DNA of 55,195 nucleotides. Source: Gemmatimonadota bacterium. GTDB taxonomy: Bacteria > Gemmatimonadota > Gemmatimonadetes > Longimicrobiales > Gaopeijiaceae. The translations under genes were made by a program, and so were the position numbers. The stretch covers positions 1-55,195 of the forward strand of contig QJYK01000232.1 of NCBI GenBank assembly GCA_003248075.1. Reading direction: 5' to 3'. Position 1 is the stretch's first letter; each line of letters starts with the position of its first letter. Shown in pieces: positions 10,080 through 19,465 of the stretch. The notes under the pieces are model-generated. The model was given only the letters and a program-made list of their open reading frames with translations, was not told the origin of the DNA and ran no database searches.

Positions 10080-10115
10080 CCACCGAAGCTAACGGTGGAT
10101 GGCATCGGCTCTCAA
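10080..10115 (-). promoter_or_regulatory. Promoter of tRNA-Leu with inverted repeat around the -10
   Basis: On the minus strand TTGAGA (10115-10110) and TTAGCT (10092-10087) are separated by exactly 17 bases, and the -10 lies 13 bases before the tRNA 5' end. A perfect inverted repeat, CCACCG (10080-10085) and CGGTGG (10093-10098), brackets the -10 box. Confidence 0.6.
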
Positions 10116-10524
10116 CGGCTCGGAGCGGTCTGTGACCGAAGGTCCGGCCGGTCGCCCAGAGCTGTCCGACCTGCACCCGGCGCTCGACACGGGTGTCGGG
10201 GAAGTCGCCGGACGGGCGTCCGAGATCGAGGAAGACGAAATCCGTGTTCGTGGTCGACGTTGGATCACCCATGCTCACGAACGCATCGACGACGTACCTT
10301 CGCGTGCGCACTTTTCTCCTTGCGCTCGGTGTCCATACGGGCAGCGTCCTGGACCGAGGCGAGGGCGGCGGAGGCGGAGAGCGCGTCCATACTGCCGAGA
10401 CCGCAGGGCCCCGGCCACCGCGCGGATCGTGGGCGCAGTCACGTACGGCCCTTCGATAAGGGACGGCCGTATCGACGACGTCCACTTCACGAGCGAACGA
10501 AGTCCGCGACCGTGCGAGGTGGCT
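10116..10524. other. Gene-free stretch with a nested hairpin at 10444-10471
   Basis: No open frame here looks like a protein: short frames on both strands have low-complexity Arg/Gly/Pro composition and no start signals. The one visible structure is TACGG-CCCTT-CGAT-AAGGG-ACGG-CCGTA (10444-10471), a 10-bp stem with a four-base bulge on one arm. It lies 53 bases beyond the stop of the lipoprotein gene (minus strand) and might end that transcript, but it has no T tract. Confidence 0.4.
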
Positions 10525-11397
10525 TCAGTTGCCGAAGGGGATCATCCCCCGCACGCCGAGGACCGGAAGGACGTGTGTGCCGCCGGGGAAGGTTGTGTCG
10601 CCGAGGGTCATCTCCGGCGTGTTGGCGAAGTTGAGCTCACCGCTCAGCGAGAGGTGCCGCCAGCGTCTGATGATCCCCACGACAGCGGCGCGAACGGTCC
10701 CCTGCGTGGCCTCTTGTGCGTGGAGGTCCTCGAAGTTCTGGAACGCGAATCTCGGGGCCACGTATACGCCGAGACGGTGGTCGGGCAGCGTCCCGCCGAG
10801 GGGATAGAGCTCCACCGGTATCGCGACGTCCAGAGCGGTCAGCCGGTCGTCGATGCTCTCCGCGCTCAGGGTCGCGACGTGGAGGCCTACCGAGGCCCTG
10901 CCTTCGCGGAAGTCGCCGAGGCGCACCTTGGCACGAAGCTCGACGGTCGCATCCCCTGTGTGGGGATCCCCGCGGGCGTCCCTCACGGCTGTCGAGCTGT
11001 GGCCCGAGACGGAGAGGTCGATGCGGTCCGACACGGTGAGCCCCAGCGATGCGCCCGCCATCCCAGCGCGTTCCTGCTCCTGGCCCCGAAGGCCGGCGGC
11101 GTACTCGAGGCCGACCACGATCGCTTGCGGGCCGGGCGGGCGGCTTCCCCCCAAGCCGTTCAGGGGGACGGCCAGTGGGACCCGCACGAGCTCGACGCAG
11201 TCGGGGGGGCAGCTGAGGAAGACCCTCACGGAGGAGCACCCGGTGGCGAAGGCGAGGACCATCGCGATCACCGGGACTCTCCTGGGAGCCACGCCTCCCA
11301 GCTGCGTGACCGACGGGAGGGCGGCCGCGCAGAGCCACCTGCCGAAGAAGGGGCGCCGCTGCGCGGCGCGCGGGGTCATGAGGCTTCGCCGTCCCAT
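10525..11397 (-). CDS. Predicted outer-membrane lipoprotein, unknown function
   Basis: About 290 residues from the ATG at 11397, which has GGAGGGAGGA about eight bases upstream; the ATG at 11403 lies too close to that site. A hydrophobic stretch [16 protein letters not shown] ends in a lipobox-like Cys preceded by Arg-Arg, suggesting a lipoprotein, although about 40 residues precede the hydrophobic segment, which is long. The rest is rich in alternating strands ([66 protein letters not shown]) and ends with hydrophobic VRGMIPFGN, the pattern of a small outer-membrane beta-barrel. I do not recognise a named family. It is transcribed divergently from aconitase. Confidence 0.6.
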   Translation of the reverse strand: MGRRSLMTPRAAQRRPFFGRWLCAAALPSVTQLGGVAPRRVPVIAMVLAFATGCSSVRVFLSCPPDCVELVRVPLAVPLNGLGGSRPPGPQAIVVGLEYAAGLRGQEQERAGMAGASLGLTVSDRIDLSVSGHSSTAVRDARGDPHTGDATVELRAKVRLGDFREGRASVGLHVATLSAESIDDRLTALDVAIPVELYPLGGTLPDHRLGVYVAPRFAFQNFEDLHAQEATQGTVRAAVVGIIRRWRHLSLSGELNFANTPEMTLGDTTFPGGTHVLPVLGVRGMIPFGN

Positions 11398-11461
11398 TCT
11401 CATTCCTCCCTCCTGCCCGCGATATCCGTGACCACAGGGTGGCATGGGCACCCCGGACAGG

Positions 11462-11475
11462 GCGATACGTATCGC
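11462..11475. promoter_or_regulatory. Perfect 14-bp palindrome in the divergent lipoprotein/aconitase region
   Basis: GCGATACGTATCGC is fully self-complementary and lies 65 bases upstream of the lipoprotein start and 193 bases upstream of the aconitase start. Its AT-bearing centre and its place in the 270-base divergent gap make it a plausible operator. I could not place convincing -35/-10 boxes for either gene around it. Confidence 0.4.
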
Positions 11476-11667
11476 GACGTAGTTCGGGCGCGGGACGATG
11501 TGGGTTCCGCTCTCTCCCCCGGCCGTCATGGTCCGGGCGCCGGCTCCGGGGCCCGCGCCGCGCTGGCCGCCCTGCACCCAGCGGCCGCTTCCCTTATCGT
11601 TAGACGTCGATTCGGTCGGCACGTCCGCCGAGCCACCCGAATCCCAGACCCTGTGCCAGGAGCCACC

Positions 11668-14514
11668 GTGGCAGAGCCCAACAACGACCCGTTCGGGGCG
11701 ATCACGTCCCTCGATCTCCCCGAAGGGGCAACCCACTACTTCCGCCTCGCCCGTCTCGAGGAGATGGGCGTGGTCTCGTCGCTCGACCGGCTCCCGTTCT
11801 CGATCCGCGTGTTGCTCGAGAACGCGCTCCGGCACGCCGGAGGGTCGTACGTTTCCGCCGGCCACGTAGAGGCGATCGCGGCGTGGAGCCCCACGCAAGC
11901 GGGCGCAGACGTGCCTTTCATGCCGGCTCGAGTCGTCCTTCAGGACTTCACGGGTGTGCCCGCCGTCGTCGATCTGGCCGCGATGCGAGACGGCATCCGG
12001 GCGTTGGGGGGCGACCCCTCCCGCATCAACCCAGTCGTTCCCGCCGACCTCGTCATCGACCACTCCGTGCAGGTCGATTACTTCGGAACGGCGGACGCGT
12101 TTCGATTGAACGTGGAGCGGGAGTTCGAGCGCAACCGGGAGCGATATGCCCTTCTCCGCTGGGCTCAGGAGGCCTTCGACGGCTTCTCGGTCGTGCCGCC
12201 GGGAACGGGCATCGTGCACCAGGTGAACCTCGAGTACCTGGCGTCGGTCGTCCATCGCCGCGAGCACGGAGGGCGCTGGCTCTCCTACCCCGATACCTGC
12301 GTGGGCACCGACTCCCACACGACCATGATCAACGGGATCGGCGTGGTCGGTTGGGGCGTCGGAGGCATCGAGGCCGAGGCGGTCATGTTGGGCCAGCCCT
12401 ACTACATGCTCCTCCCCGAAGTGGTAGGCATGAAGCTGAGCGGCCAGCTTCCCGAAGGTGCCACGGCCACCGATCTCGTGCTCCGCGTGACCGAGCTGCT
12501 TCGCCGGCACGGCGTGGTCGGCCGCTTCGTGGAATTCTTCGGAGCGGGTTTGTCGACCCTAACGCTCCCGGACAAGGCGACGCTGGCCAACATGGCCCCG
12601 GAGTACGGCGCCACCATCGGCTTCTTCCCGGTCGACGACGGCGCGCTGCGCTATCTCACCGGAAGCGCCCGCCCCGCGGGCATGGTCGAGCGTGTCGAGC
12701 GGGTATCGAAGGAGCTCGGCCTCTTTCGCACCGACACCACGCCCGACCCTGAATACACGTCTACGCTCGAGCTGGACCTTTCCACCGTCGAGCCCAGCCT
12801 CGCGGGACCGCGGCGGCCGCAGGACCGGATCCGTCTCGTCGACATGAAGGACGCCTTCGAGCGCGATCTGCCGGGCCTGGTCCCGAACGGCTTCAGCCTT
12901 CCGCCGCGGCAGCGCGCCGAGGGTGAGGGCACGGGCCGGATCGGTGAAAGTTGGGCGGGTGAGGGAGGCAACGAGCCGGTGCGGGTGGACGGCGATGTGG
13001 TCGGGGCCAGGTCCGGCGGCCTGGCCCTGGCTCCCAGCCCCAGCCGCGCCGTCGCGATCCGGGGAGAGGCGGGAGCCTACGAGGTCGGAGACGGAACCGT
13101 CGTGATCGCGGCGATCACCAGCTGCACCAACACTTCGAATCCGTCGGTGATGGTCGGTGCGGGGCTCCTGGCCAAGAAGGCGGTGGAGCGTGGGCTGACC
13201 TCAGCCCCGTGGGTGAAGACGAGCATGGCGCCCGGTTCCAAGGTCGTGACGGATTACCTGGCTACGGCAGGGTTGCTCGAGCCCCTGGAGGCGTTGCGCT
13301 TCCAGGTCGTGGGCTATGGGTGCACGACCTGCATCGGCAACAGTGGCCCGCTCCCCGAGCCGATCCAGGGCGCGGTCCAGGACCATGGGCTGGTGGTCGC
13401 CGCCGTACTCTCGGGAAACCGGAACTTCGAGGCGCGCATCCATCCCTTGGTGCGCGCCAACTACCTGGCGTCTCCGGTCCTGGTGGTGGCCTACGCGCTG
13501 GCAGGGCGCGTGGACATCGACCTGCACAACGAACCCCTCGGCTGGGATCGCGACGGCAACCCGGTCCTCCTACGGGACATCTGGCCGACCCCCGAGGAGG
13601 TGCGGGACACCGTGGCGTCGGCGCTGAAGCCCGACATGTACCTGCAGCGTTATGGAGAGGTGTTCGAGGGTGACGAGAACTGGAGGGCGCTCCCCCTGCC
13701 CGAGGAGGGCAACCTCTACGAATGGGACGAGGCCTCCACCTACATCCGGCGTCCTCCCTTCTTCGCGGGGATGGGGTCGGAGGTTGTCGAGCCCGACGAC
13801 ATCGTGGGCGCGCGAGCGTTGGCGGTGCTGGGCCAGTCGGTCACGACGGACCACATCTCGCCCGCGGGCGCCATCCCGAAGAACGAGCCCGCCGGACGAT
13901 ACCTTCGCGAGCACGGGATCGAGGTACGCGACTTCAACACGTTTGGCGCCCGGAGGGGAAACCACGAGGTCATGATGCGGGGGACGTTCGGCAACGTGCG
14001 CATCAAGAACCTGCTCCTGGGCGGGCGTGAGGGCGGTCACACCGTGCATCTGCCCACCGGTGAGGAGCTCCCGATCTACGACGCAGCGATGCGCTACCTG
14101 GCCGACGGCACGCCGCTCGTCGTGTTGGCCGGCAAGGAGTACGGCACGGGGAGCTCACGCGACTGGGCGGCCAAGGGAACGCTTCTGCTGGGCGTTCGGG
14201 CGGTGATCGCGGAGAGCTTCGAGCGAATCCACCGGAGCAATCTGGTCGGGATGGGCGTTCTTCCGTTGGAGTTCGTCGACGGGGCCTCGGCACAGAGCCT
14301 CGGGCTGTCCGGGCGTGAGGTGTTCGACCTGCGCGGGATCGGCGACGGACTCGCGCCGGGCTGCTCGGTGGATGTCACGGCGACGGCCGAGGACGGTACG
14401 GCGACGAGCTTCCAGACGCGCGCGCGCCTCGACTCCGAGGTGGACGTGGAATACTTCCGCAATGGAGGCATCCTCCAGACCGTGCTCCGCAAGATGGCCC
14501 GGGGCGAGATGTAG
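11668..14514 (+). CDS. acnA: Aconitate hydratase A
   Basis: 948 residues from the GTG at 11668 with AGGAG five bases upstream; the frame is open far upstream but that part is not protein-like. It isomerises citrate and isocitrate in the TCA cycle. The [4Fe-4S] cysteines are in [15 protein letters not shown] and [14 protein letters not shown]. Other hallmarks are [24 protein letters not shown], the swivelling-domain [10 protein letters not shown] and the terminal [21 protein letters not shown]. It is somewhat longer than the usual 890-920: residues about 413-471, just before the first cysteine motif, form a Gly/Ala/Glu-rich linker longer than in E. coli AcnA. It converges with the next gene with only six bases between the stops. 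Confidence 0.96.
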   Translation: MAEPNNDPFGAITSLDLPEGATHYFRLARLEEMGVVSSLDRLPFSIRVLLENALRHAGGSYVSAGHVEAIAAWSPTQAGADVPFMPARVVLQDFTGVPAVVDLAAMRDGIRALGGDPSRINPVVPADLVIDHSVQVDYFGTADAFRLNVEREFERNRERYALLRWAQEAFDGFSVVPPGTGIVHQVNLEYLASVVHRREHGGRWLSYPDTCVGTDSHTTMINGIGVVGWGVGGIEAEAVMLGQPYYMLLPEVVGMKLSGQLPEGATATDLVLRVTELLRRHGVVGRFVEFFGAGLSTLTLPDKATLANMAPEYGATIGFFPVDDGALRYLTGSARPAGMVERVERVSKELGLFRTDTTPDPEYTSTLELDLSTVEPSLAGPRRPQDRIRLVDMKDAFERDLPGLVPNGFSLPPRQRAEGEGTGRIGESWAGEGGNEPVRVDGDVVGARSGGLALAPSPSRAVAIRGEAGAYEVGDGTVVIAAITSCTNTSNPSVMVGAGLLAKKAVERGLTSAPWVKTSMAPGSKVVTDYLATAGLLEPLEALRFQVVGYGCTTCIGNSGPLPEPIQGAVQDHGLVVAAVLSGNRNFEARIHPLVRANYLASPVLVVAYALAGRVDIDLHNEPLGWDRDGNPVLLRDIWPTPEEVRDTVASALKPDMYLQRYGEVFEGDENWRALPLPEEGNLYEWDEASTYIRRPPFFAGMGSEVVEPDDIVGARALAVLGQSVTTDHISPAGAIPKNEPAGRYLREHGIEVRDFNTFGARRGNHEVMMRGTFGNVRIKNLLLGGREGGHTVHLPTGEELPIYDAAMRYLADGTPLVVLAGKEYGTGSSRDWAAKGTLLLGVRAVIAESFERIHRSNLVGMGVLPLEFVDGASAQSLGLSGREVFDLRGIGDGLAPGCSVDVTATAEDGTATSFQTRARLDSEVDVEYFRNGGILQTVLRKMARGEM

Positions 14515-14529
14515 CCTCCGTCAGAGGCT
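14513..14529. terminator. Hairpin containing both stop codons of convergent genes
   Basis: AGCCTC-CGTCA-GAGGCT is a perfect 6-bp stem with a 5-base loop. The last two bases of the aconitase TAG lie in its left arm and the stop of the opposing gene is in the loop/right-arm boundary. On the plus strand it is followed by TTTCG, so it may be a compact bidirectional terminator. Confidence 0.4.
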
Positions 14530-15228
14530 TTCGTACGGGTCCCCCCTCAGCGCCGCTGGAGGCCCGAGGACCTCCGCGAGGAGCACCGCTCGCCGCAGCG
14601 ACGCATGCCCCGCGGAGATGGCGTCGAGCGCGGCCCGGGCGTCGCGGCTCACCGACCGAGAGGGTGGGGCGGCGGGTGCGGTCAGCCTGTCCTTCACGGG
14701 CGTGCCCATCTTGGGATGGGTGAGGTGCACCGGATGGACGGGCTCGGCGCGCTCGCCCGCCGGCTTCGCTTTGGACGGCGGCACAGTCGGACGCCTCGCC
14801 CTGGGCGTCGGGGCTCGAGGCCCGGGAGCCGGGGGCCGCGGCGGGGCGGGCGGAGCGGGTCGCTGGGCCGGCCGCGGTGCTTGGGGCGGCCCTCCGCCAC
14901 GGGCCAGGGCGAGGATCTCCTCCCAGACGTCCGCCGGGACCATGCCCTCCGACCCCTGGGACTCCGGACGGGCCTGGGGTCGCGGGGTCTCGTCCAGGAT
15001 GCGCTCGTCGAAGGACGGCTCGTCGTCGTAGGTGGGCAGCCCGCCGGTCGGCGTCGGACGAGCCGACTCGGGCCGCGGCCGGACTTCCGGAACCCGTCGT
15101 GGCTCGCCCGGTGCGGGCCAATCCTCCGGAGCCGGGGGCTCCGCCCCGCGTCGCTCCCGCCCACGACGCGCGATCGCCTCCAGCACGGAAAAGAAAAGGA
15201 TGATCCCGACGAAGATCAGCTGCTCCAC
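14521..15228 (-). CDS. Proline-rich single-pass membrane protein, unknown function
   Basis: 235 residues from a GTG at 15228. An N-terminal membrane helix (QLIFVGIILFFSVLEAIA) is followed by Arg-rich residues, so the bulk is predicted to be cytoplasmic. Residues 25-170 are Pro/Arg/Ala-rich and probably disordered. A short conserved-looking C-terminal motif ends in LLAEVLGPPAALRGDPYESL, a helix that may be a docking peptide. I do not recognise a family. It begins 12 bases after the floA stop and shares its transcript, so a link to FloA membrane domains is a reasonable guess. Confidence 0.6.
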   Translation of the reverse strand: MEQLIFVGIILFFSVLEAIARRGRERRGAEPPAPEDWPAPGEPRRVPEVRPRPESARPTPTGGLPTYDDEPSFDERILDETPRPQARPESQGSEGMVPADVWEEILALARGGGPPQAPRPAQRPAPPAPPRPPAPGPRAPTPRARRPTVPPSKAKPAGERAEPVHPVHLTHPKMGTPVKDRLTAPAAPPSRSVSRDARAALDAISAGHASLRRAVLLAEVLGPPAALRGDPYESL

Positions 15229-15240
15229 GGGTCGCGTCCC

Positions 15241-16239
15241 TCAGGCGGACGGCGCAGAGTCCGAGCCACCGGCATCGGGTCCCGCGATCGCCTTCCTCAT
15301 GGCCGTGTCCGCCTGGACGTTGCGGAAGCGCACGTAATCCATGACACCGAGGTTCCCGGCGCGGAACGCCTCTGCCAGCGCGAGCGGAACCTGGGCCTCC
15401 GCGCGCACGACCTCCGCCTTCATCTCCTCCACGCGCGCCTTCATCTCCTGCTCCGTCGCCACGGCCATGGCGCGTCGCTCTTCGGCACGTGCCTGAGCCA
15501 CCCTCTTGTCGGCCTCGGCCTGATCCGTCTGAAGCTCCGCCCCGATGTTCTTGCCCACATCGACGTCCGCGATGTCGATCGACAGGATCTCGAACGCCGT
15601 TCCCGAGTCGAGTCCCTTGGCGAGAACCGTCTTCGAGATGTTGTCGGGGTTCTCCAGCACAGCCTTGTGCGATGCGGCGGACCCGATGGTGGAGACGATG
15701 CCCTCGCCGACGCGGGCCAGGATCGTCTCCTCTCCGGCACCTCCGACCAGTCGGTTGATGTTCGCCCGCACGGTCACGCGCGCCAGCGCGACGAGCTGGA
15801 TGCCGTCCTTGGCCATGGCGGCCACCTTCGGGGTGTTGATCACCTTGGGGTTGACGGAGACCTGAACCGCCTCGAAGACGTCGCGCCCCGCCAGGTCGAT
15901 GGCGGCCGCCTGATTGAACGACAGTTCGATGTTGGCCTTGTCCGCGCTGATGAGCGCCCCGACCACGCGGTCCACCCGTCCCCCCGCGAGGTAGTGAGCC
16001 TCCAGCGAGTTGATGTCCAGGTCCAGCCCGGCCTTGGTCGCCGTGATGAGCGGGCGGACCACCGCCGGCGGTGAGACCTTGCGCAGGCGCATCCCGACCA
16101 GCGACCCGATTCCGACGCGGACGCCGGCGGAGATCGCCTCGATCCAGAGGCGCACCGGGATGGCCCAGGCCACCACGAACACCACCATCAGGCCCAACGC
16201 TATGAGCACGAGGTTCAGGGCCAGGATCTGCTCAGTCAT
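15241..16239 (-). CDS. floA: Flotillin-like membrane microdomain protein FloA
   Basis: 332 residues, the normal length of FloA (YqfA/UPF0365). The N-terminus is a membrane hairpin ([31 protein letters not shown]). It is followed by a PHB/SPFH domain with [21 protein letters not shown] and [12 protein letters not shown], then an Ala/Glu-rich coiled coil with repeated heptads ([20 protein letters not shown]). FloA scaffolds organise fluid membrane microdomains and keep protein complexes together. The gene follows the NfeD gene by 45 bases, as in the Bacillus yqeZ-yqfA operon, which supports a functional pair. Confidence 0.95.
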   Translation of the reverse strand: MTEQILALNLVLIALGLMVVFVVAWAIPVRLWIEAISAGVRVGIGSLVGMRLRKVSPPAVVRPLITATKAGLDLDINSLEAHYLAGGRVDRVVGALISADKANIELSFNQAAAIDLAGRDVFEAVQVSVNPKVINTPKVAAMAKDGIQLVALARVTVRANINRLVGGAGEETILARVGEGIVSTIGSAASHKAVLENPDNISKTVLAKGLDSGTAFEILSIDIADVDVGKNIGAELQTDQAEADKRVAQARAEERRAMAVATEQEMKARVEEMKAEVVRAEAQVPLALAEAFRAGNLGVMDYVRFRNVQADTAMRKAIAGPDAGGSDSAPSA

Positions 16240-16284
16240 GCCAGGGTCCTTTCCAAACGATGAGGTTCAGATGCACGGTGTCGT

Positions 16285-17634
16285 TCAGTCGGCGGATCCG
16301 ATCCGCGGCACTGGACGCACCACGTGTCGATAGCCCTCCGCGCTCACGATCCGGATCGGCGTTCCAGCCTGGATCCACTCCGATTCGGAGACCACGTCGA
16401 CGCGCTCGTCCTGGAACAACCCGGTTCCCGACGGACGCAGGTCCGTTATGGCCGTTCCTTCCCTTCCGACGAGATCGGCGCGCTGCGGAGCGGATTCGAA
16501 CCCGACGCTGCGGTCCGTCCGGGACGCGAGGAGGATTCCACTGCGGGTCAGGCGGGAGCTTCCCGGCAGCGAGCGAATGAGCACCCACGCCGTCACGAGC
16601 ACGATGAGCGCGGAGGTCGTGAGCACCATCCCGGCCCGAGTGAAATCGGGCATCGTCGGGAGTGAGCCGAGGAGGCTCATGAACAGACCACCGAGCACGG
16701 CGAGGCCGCCCAGGATGCCGAAGAGTCCGAAGCCCGGGATGACGAAGACCTCCACCCCCAGCAGGACGAGCCCGACCGCGAAGACGATCACGTCCTCGAG
16801 GCCCGCCAAGCCGATGAGCAGGTGTGAGCCGAAGAAGAGGGACAGGGCGATCAGCCCTGCGACACCGGCCATCCCGAAGGTAGGCGTCTTGATCTCGATG
16901 AGCAGGCCGAGGAATCCCAACGACAGGAGGAAGGGCGCGACCACCGGGTTCGAGAAGAACCGGACCAGTCGCTCCGCCCAGTTCACGGTCATGACGTGCT
17001 CGTCCGCGCCGGCGATGCCGATCTCAACGAGGAGCGCATCGAAGTCCTCCACCTCGGAGGCATACCCGATGACGACGGCCTCTTCGGTCGTCAGCGTGAG
17101 GAGCTTGCCCCGCTCGACCACGCCCGGGATCTCGATGTCCTCATCCACCATCGCTTCGGCGACGGCAGGGTCCAACCCCTTGTCCTCCGCAAGGGCGCGC
17201 ATCTCGCTACGCATCGCGGAAACGATCTTCTCCGACGCCTTCACGCCCGCACCGTCGACCGGCGTGGCCGCGCCGATCACCGAACCGGGCCGCATGTAGA
17301 CCCGCTCGGTCGCGAGCGAGATGAGGGCTCCGGCGGAGAACGCCCGCCGATTCACGAAAGCGTAGACCGGCACCCGGGAGTCGCGCAACGCGTCGGCGAT
17401 CCGTTCCGCCGCATCGACCCGTCCACCGGGGGTATCCACGTCCAGGATCACAGCGGCCGCGCCGGCGTCGGCCGCCTCGGCCAAGCTTCGTTCGATGAAG
17501 GGAGCCAGGCCCATCTCGATGACGCCGGTGACGGGCACCCGATACACCGCTCCGGCGCCCTGCGCACGCAGCGCGCCAGGGGTGGACAGGACGAGTCCGA
17601 CCGCGAAGGTCGCGGCCACCGCTCGGCGAGTCAT
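16285..17634 (-). CDS. NfeD-family membrane-bound serine protease (long NfeD/YqeZ type)
   Basis: 449 residues from the ATG at 17634 (AGGAGGA seven bases upstream). A signal peptide (RRAVAATFAVGLVLSTPGALRAQ) precedes a ClpP/SppA-like domain at about 30-220. That domain holds LDVDTPGGRVDAAERIADAL, the nucleophile region NRRAFSAGALISLATE with Ser, and VKASEKIVSAMR carrying the likely catalytic Lys. Then come four to five membrane helices (about 235-360) and a C-terminal NfeD OB-fold domain (GREGTAITDLRPSGTGLFQDERVDV). Members cleave membrane-associated proteins such as stomatin relatives. It precedes floA, its usual partner. A lipoprotein gene lies 70 bases upstream. Confidence 0.93.
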   Translation of the reverse strand: MTRRAVAATFAVGLVLSTPGALRAQGAGAVYRVPVTGVIEMGLAPFIERSLAEAADAGAAAVILDVDTPGGRVDAAERIADALRDSRVPVYAFVNRRAFSAGALISLATERVYMRPGSVIGAATPVDGAGVKASEKIVSAMRSEMRALAEDKGLDPAVAEAMVDEDIEIPGVVERGKLLTLTTEEAVVIGYASEVEDFDALLVEIGIAGADEHVMTVNWAERLVRFFSNPVVAPFLLSLGFLGLLIEIKTPTFGMAGVAGLIALSLFFGSHLLIGLAGLEDVIVFAVGLVLLGVEVFVIPGFGLFGILGGLAVLGGLFMSLLGSLPTMPDFTRAGMVLTTSALIVLVTAWVLIRSLPGSSRLTRSGILLASRTDRSVGFESAPQRADLVGREGTAITDLRPSGTGLFQDERVDVVSESEWIQAGTPIRIVSAEGYRHVVRPVPRIGSAD

Positions 17635-17704
17635 GAGCGCTTCCTCCTGTGAGACGAGCCGCGCGCGTCCGCGGCACCGTGCGACTCCGACCGAGGGTCG
17701 GGGC

Positions 17705-18463
17705 TCAGCCCTCGCCCTCGAGCAGAGCCCGCGCATAGTAGGCCCTGCGGATGGCAAGTACCCAATCCCGGGCGTCCAGTGCCTGCCTGCCGCCCCGAAC
17801 CAGCCGCTCCGCGCGTTCGAGATCCTGTTCCGAGTACGGATCTCCGGACGAGATTCTTCGGAATCGTTCCTCGACCTCGGCCACCAGGGCCCGCGCGACG
17901 TCCTCGGGGCTGATCTCACGCAGCGCGTCCGCTCCCCTCAGCATGTGCTCGGCAGCCGACCGCGGGTCGTCGGCCGCCCGCGCCGCAGCGGCGCTCGAAA
18001 GGGCATCGTAGGAGGACCGCAGCCCGTCGGCCAGCTCCTGGGGCAACGTGCGACCCCCGACCACGAGAGCGCGTGTCACCGCGCCCGTGAGACGCGCGAT
18101 CTCGGCAGCCAACGAGTCCGCTCCCGTCCGACGCACCACCGACTCGGAGAGCACAACGTACGCGCCTTCCCGCGTCGCGGCTCCCCTTGCGGGCTCCATC
18201 GTCCATGAGTCGCGCCACGCCTCAAGCGCCACGGACTCCTCGACGCTCAGACCGTCGCCTCCTACCCATGCCACCGGGTCGGCGAGGCGCACGCCCAGGA
18301 GAAGCCCCGCCTGGGAACGGTCGCCGACCAGGTTGGTCAGGGGGTCCGACGCCGCGTCCTCGCACCCCAACACGACCAGGAGGCATGCCCATACGGGGAG
18401 CCGGGAAATCGGCGTCCCTCCGCGCGGAACGGTGCGTGGTCGAGGGGTAGGCAGAAGAGTCAC
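17705..18463 (-). CDS. Predicted lipoprotein with helical C-terminal domain, unknown function
   Basis: About 252 residues from a GTG at 18463 without a strong ribosome-binding site. LPVWACLLVVLGCEDAAS is a signal peptide ending in a lipobox (VLGC). The mature part is highly helical and Ala/Arg/Glu-rich, with a pair of helices from RARALVVGGRTLPQELADGL and a tail ALDARDWVLAIRRAYYARALLEG. I do not recognise a family. It is upstream of nfeD-floA on the same strand, so it is probably part of the same transcript and is exported to the membrane where those proteins work. Confidence 0.6.
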   Translation of the reverse strand: MTLLPTPRPRTVPRGGTPISRLPVWACLLVVLGCEDAASDPLTNLVGDRSQAGLLLGVRLADPVAWVGGDGLSVEESVALEAWRDSWTMEPARGAATREGAYVVLSESVVRRTGADSLAAEIARLTGAVTRALVVGGRTLPQELADGLRSSYDALSSAAAARAADDPRSAAEHMLRGADALREISPEDVARALVAEVEERFRRISSGDPYSEQDLERAERLVRGGRQALDARDWVLAIRRAYYARALLEGEG

Positions 18464-18505
18464 TTTTCAACGATGGCAGGACCAGCGGGCAGGCGCCAGG
18501 GACGC

Positions 18506-18535
18506 TTGACCGCCCGGTGCGGCCTCGGGTAAGCT
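18506..18535 (+). promoter_or_regulatory. Candidate sigma-70 promoter for the beta-oxidation cassette
   Basis: TTGACC (18506-18511) and TAAGCT (18530-18535) are separated by 18 bases, in the 125-base divergent gap, 54 bases before the crotonase start at 18589, which has GGAG five bases upstream. Confidence 0.4.
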
Positions 18536-18588
18536 TGGCCGGCCGGCTCGACCCCTCCCGAGCGCATTCCTGATACACTGGAGCCCCG

Positions 18589-19389
18589 ATGTCAGAGAAG
18601 GAACTCGTCCACTACGAGGAACGGGACAAGATCGCGATCCTCACGCTCGACGACCCACCGGCGAACACCTACACGCACGCCATGATGGCGCAGTTGGACG
18701 CGGCCATCATACGCGCGCGATTCGCCGACCACATCGAGGTGATCGTCATCATCGGAGCCGGAGAGAAGTTCTTCTGCGCGGGTGCCAACATCGGGATGCT
18801 CAACGAGGTGACGCCCGGATTCAAGTATTGCTTCTGCCTCCATGCGAACGAGACGCTGAACCGCCTGGAGCATACACCCAAGCTGGTGATCGGCGCGTTG
18901 AACGGCCATACGGTCGGGGGTGGGCTGGAGATCGCCATGGCGACGGACCTGCGCGTCGCGCGCAAGGGAGGTGGCAAGGTCGGGCTTCCCGAGGTCTCCC
19001 TGGGCGTCCTGCCCGGTACCGGCGGGACGCAGCGCCTGGTCCGCATCGTGGGGAAGGCGACGGCGATCGAGCTGATGGCCGAAGGTCAGACCTTCGACTT
19101 CGATCGTGCCCGGGAGCTCGGCCTGGTGAACCGGGTGATCGAGGCGGAGGACCGTGACGACTTCCTCGCCAAGGTCCTCGAGTACGCCGGACAATTCACG
19201 ACACCCGGCAAGGCGACCAAGGCGGTGGGCCTCATCAAGCGCTCCGTGCAGACCGGGTCGGAGCTTCCGTTCGAGCTGGCGCTGACACTGGAACGCGAGC
19301 TGCAGCAGCAACTGTTCGCGTCGGAGGACGCCAAGGAGGGCATCGCGGCCTACGTCGAGAAGAGGCCTGCGGTGTTCAAGGGGCGCTGA
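18589..19389 (+). CDS. Enoyl-CoA hydratase/isomerase (crotonase)
   Basis: 266 residues. Crotonase signatures are FCAGANIGML (first oxyanion Ala), GHTVGGGLEIAMATDLRVA with Glu114, and LPEVSLGVLPGTGGTQRLV with Glu135. These two glutamates match Glu144 and Glu164 of rat enoyl-CoA hydratase, so water addition to 2-enoyl-CoA is plausible. The C-terminus, LFASEDAKEGIAAYVEKRPAVFKGR, is the usual trimerisation tail. It is the first gene of a plus-strand beta-oxidation cassette but is cut off from the next gene by a strong intrinsic terminator, so it may be expressed separately or at a higher level. The chain length or substrate is not visible. Confidence 0.9.
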   Translation: MSEKELVHYEERDKIAILTLDDPPANTYTHAMMAQLDAAIIRARFADHIEVIVIIGAGEKFFCAGANIGMLNEVTPGFKYCFCLHANETLNRLEHTPKLVIGALNGHTVGGGLEIAMATDLRVARKGGGKVGLPEVSLGVLPGTGGTQRLVRIVGKATAIELMAEGQTFDFDRARELGLVNRVIEAEDRDDFLAKVLEYAGQFTTPGKATKAVGLIKRSVQTGSELPFELALTLERELQQQLFASEDAKEGIAAYVEKRPAVFKGR

Positions 19390-19410
19390 GCCGACGCTGA
19401 GCGACCACGT

Positions 19411-19447
19411 GCGGGGCCCGGAACGGAATCCGGGCCCCGCCTCTTTT
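19411..19447 (+). terminator. Intrinsic terminator after the first crotonase
   Basis: GCGGGGCCCGG (19411-19421) and CCGGGCCCCGC (19430-19440) form a perfect 11-bp stem with an 8-base loop, followed by CTCTTTT. This is the clearest intrinsic terminator in the window. Confidence 0.85.
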
Positions 19448-19465
19448 GCGAGACGAAGGGGGGAC

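Noticed and set aside
9925-10485. N-terminal extension of the citrate synthase frame
   Set aside because: It would read through the tRNA-Leu gene. Citrate synthase similarity begins at the ATG at 9924.
10099-11667. Upstream extension of the aconitase open frame on the plus strand
   Set aside because: It runs through the lipoprotein gene of the opposite strand, has low-complexity composition and lacks any family match; the GTG at 11668 with AGGAG is the real start.
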